NCBI GenBank assembly: GCA_023387135.1
Contig: JAEWIK010000154.1
Span: 1 to 7,848, forward strand
From: Actinomycetes bacterium
GTDB lineage: Bacteria; Actinomycetota; Actinomycetes; Propionibacteriales; Propionibacteriaceae
Direction of reading: 5' to 3'
Length of the DNA: 7,848 bases
Shown here: piece by piece, positions 6,324 to 7,848 of the stretch
Layout: every line of letters starts with the position of its first letter
Position numbering within the stretch: position 1 is the first letter of the stretch
Notes under the pieces: generated by a model
Databases searched by the model: none
What the model was told of the DNA's origin: nothing
What the model saw: the letters and a program-made list of their open reading frames with translations, nothing else
Made by a program: the position numbers and the translations under genes

Positions 6324-6887
6324 TCAGTAGGCGAGGCCGCGGGGTTCGGGGCCGAGCGGGGGGACTGTCGGGTCGGGGACCTGGAAACCGTTGGCCTTGT
6401 AGGCCTCGTAGTCGAACTGCTCGCACTCGTCGTAACCGAGCTTGTGGTACTCGTAGAAACCTTCCCACTCCTCATAGCCCTCACCCAACGACGACTCCAG
6501 GAACGCATCCGCCATCGCCTGCCCCAACGGCGCGCCCGTCCAGAACGCACCCATCGCCAACAGGTTCGCGTTGTTCGCCGTCGCAGCCCGCTTCGCCGAC
6601 GGCAACGTCTCCGCCACCGCCGCATGCACATGCGGCACCTTGCTCGCGGCGATGTGGATCCCCATCCCCGTCCCACAGAACGCCAACGCCTTCTCGTACT
6701 CACCCTCGGCGATCTTCGACGCCACCAGGAACCCCGCACGGTGATACATCGGCGCCGTCTCCAAGTCAGGGGTGACGTCCTCCACCGTCCAACCCCGCTC
6801 GATCAGGTGCTGCTTCACAGCCTCCTTCAACGGGAACCCCGCGAAATCGGCACCGACAACGACGAACCTGTCCCTAGCTGTTTTCAT
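6324..6887 (-). CDS. RpiB/LacA/LacB-fold sugar isomerase-like protein with altered active site
   Basis: This 187-residue protein has the RpiB/LacAB fold. VVVGADFAGFPLKEAV (9-24) matches the family's GADHAG opening, and CGTGMGIHIAASK (71-83) matches the CGTGxGxxIAANK block, with the catalytic Cys (C71) and Thr kept. Family members interconvert aldose and ketose sugar phosphates in the cytosol. Three deviations from E. coli RpiB are seen. F15 replaces the conserved His of DHxG. A104 lies where the ring-opening H99 should be. The C-terminus (140-187, rich in E, Y and D, ending PLGPEPRGLAY) lacks the paired arginines that hold phosphate. A different sugar substrate is therefore likely, and ribose-5-phosphate isomerase should not be assumed. 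ATG 6887 has AAGGA 6 nt upstream. It lies 17 nt after the esterase and 29 nt before the rhamnosidase. Codon choice changes abruptly near residue 142. Confidence 0.78.
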   Translation of the reverse strand: MKTARDRFVVVGADFAGFPLKEAVKQHLIERGWTVEDVTPDLETAPMYHRAGFLVASKIAEGEYEKALAFCGTGMGIHIAASKVPHVHAAVAETLPSAKRAATANNANLLAMGAFWTGAPLGQAMADAFLESSLGEGYEEWEGFYEYHKLGYDECEQFDYEAYKANGFQVPDPTVPPLGPEPRGLAY

Positions 6888-6904
6888 CTGGCTTCCTTTC
6901 GGGG

Positions 6905-7848
6905 TCACGCCGGGTCTCCGGTGAGGAGGGTGAGGTCGATGCTGTCGGCGAGTGCACGATTGCCCGCCGTGTTCGGGTGGGTGCCGTCCGCGTCCAGATC
7001 GGGCAGCAACCGGCCGGGGGAGGACGGGTCGTCGAGCACCGGCTCGACATCGAGGACGGCGTCGAAGGCGGCCTGTGCACGGATCCACGCGTTGGCCCGC
7101 CGGCGACGGTCCTCGTGGTCGTCGTCCCACAGGTAGCCGCCGCATCGGGGCGGGATCGTCGTGACGAAGGCCCTGACGCCGCGGGCATGGATGCGCTCGG
7201 CCAACGTGCTCAGGTCGGCCGCCAACTGCTCGGGCGTGGCGCCGAGGTAGACGTCGTTGGAGCCCTCCAGGACCACGACCTCGCTGAGCCCGGCGTGAGA
7301 GAGCACGTCGCGTTCGAGCCGGGCCAGGGCGTTCACCCCGACCAGGCTGGTGCCGAGCCCGCCGACGGTGTTGCCGCCGATCCCCGCGTTGACGACCGCC
7401 CGCCGGCGCGGGTCGCCGGCGGGGAGGCCGACGAATCGCTCGGCGAGAAAGTCGGTCCAGCGGGTGTCGGTGCCGAAGTCGGCGCCGGCACCGTCGGTGA
7501 TCGAGTCCCCGAGCACCACGACGGCTCCGCGCGCGTCGGGTTCCAGCACGTCGATGGCGTCGACCCACAGCCAGTCGAACGCGGTGGGCCTGAAGGCGGC
7601 GGCGTCCACGTCTCCCGTGCGGTCGCCGGTCGCGGTGAGCGAACTCCAGCGGGTCCTGTTGGCCCAGTCGTGGCTGGACAGTTCCACCTGCTGCGAGGTG
7701 TAGATGCTGACGGCCACCGTCGCGAGGTCGGTGGTGGCGAGCGGCACCGGGTCGGTGGTCACCACGGCGCCCGGGTGCACCACGAACCCGGTCTTGCCGC
7801 CGACGCTCACCGGCAGCGGACGGGAGGCCAGGCCTGCACCGCGTCCGT
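6905..7848 (-). CDS. GDSL/SGNH-family hydrolase, probable carbohydrate or lipid esterase (5' partial)
   Basis: The frame is open to the window edge, so the N-terminus is missing; 313 residues and the TGA stop are present. A GTG at 7810 is probably internal, because upstream residues GLASRPLPVSVGGKTGF continue the N-terminal beta-sandwich typical of this subgroup. SGNH landmarks, numbered from that GTG codon, are block I GDSIT with nucleophile S103, block II GIGGN, block III EGSND and block V DGTHPN with the Asp/His of the triad. The catalytic set is complete. Relatives remove acyl groups from sugars or lipids; the operon context favours deacylation of a rhamnose-containing glycan. Any signal peptide would lie outside the window, so location is unknown. 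It is the first gene seen of the esterase-isomerase-rhamnosidase operon, and the operon promoter is also outside. Confidence 0.85.
   Translation of the reverse strand, partial: GRGAGLASRPLPVSVGGKTGFVVHPGAVVTTDPVPLATTDLATVAVSIYTSQQVELSSHDWANRTRWSSLTATGDRTGDVDAAAFRPTAFDWLWVDAIDVLEPDARGAVVVLGDSITDGAGADFGTDTRWTDFLAERFVGLPAGDPRRRAVVNAGIGGNTVGGLGTSLVGVNALARLERDVLSHAGLSEVVVLEGSNDVYLGATPEQLAADLSTLAERIHARGVRAFVTTIPPRCGGYLWDDDHEDRRRRANAWIRAQAAFDAVLDVEPVLDDPSSPGRLLPDLDADGTHPNTAGNRALADSIDLTLLTGDPA

Noticed and set aside
6888..7568. In-frame upstream extension of the isomerase-like protein to 414 residues
   Set aside because: The extra sequence is arginine-rich, overlaps the SGNH gene in another frame, and a clear RBS precedes ATG 6887.
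1..7848. CRISPR array, tRNA/rRNA, insertion sequence or attachment site
   Set aside because: No regularly spaced repeats, tRNA-like cloverleaf, transposase motif or flanking direct repeats were recognised by eye.

Overview
The window reads as chromosomal DNA of a high-GC Gram-positive bacterium (Actinomycetota). The flanking genes are strongly GC-rich with NNC/NNG codons (one sampled 60-base line, 5041-5100, has 45 G+C), and the first protein looks like the form common in Streptomyces and relatives. Genus cannot be told from the sequence.

Layout. (1) Positions 1-852, plus strand: the 3' part of an alanine dehydrogenase / N5-(carboxyethyl)ornithine synthase-like NAD(P)-dependent dehydrogenase. 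(2) Positions 853-925: a short convergent gap with GC-rich hairpins but no U-tract. (3) Positions 926-3951, all minus strand: a defence cassette. Read in the direction of transcription it holds a promoter with overlapping inverted repeats, a RelE/HigB-type toxin, its HTH antitoxin, a 28-nt near-perfect hairpin, an ABC-type AAA ATPase (PtuA-like) and an HNH nuclease (PtuB-like). The last two form a Septu-type anti-phage pair. This block is visibly poorer in GC than its flanks (line 1981-2040 has 30 G+C of 60), as expected for acquired DNA. (4) Positions 4018-7848, minus strand: a carbohydrate operon. In order of transcription it encodes a GDSL/SGNH esterase (5' end outside the window), an RpiB/LacAB-fold isomerase-like protein and a GH78 alpha-L-rhamnosidase, with gaps of 17 and 29 nt.

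How the parts work together. The carbohydrate genes fit trimming of an acylated, rhamnose-containing plant glycan or glycoside: the esterase removes acyl groups, the rhamnosidase releases L-rhamnose, and the isomerase-like protein acts on a downstream sugar. That last protein lacks several residues used by true ribose-5-phosphate isomerase B. In the defence block, toxin and antitoxin overlap by 14 nt, ATPase and nuclease overlap by 8 nt, and only 63 nt separate the two pairs. One autoregulated promoter could therefore drive all four genes, with the hairpin setting the ratio between the toxin-antitoxin and Septu parts.

Most interesting points: the toxin-antitoxin/Septu four-gene arrangement with its intervening hairpin; a winged-helix-like N-terminal region on the PtuA-like ATPase; the apparently leaderless promoter with a palindrome over its -10 box; and the RpiB-like protein with missing active-site residues and an abrupt change of codon choice near its C-terminus. 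No tRNA, rRNA, CRISPR array, transposase or reverse transcriptase was seen.
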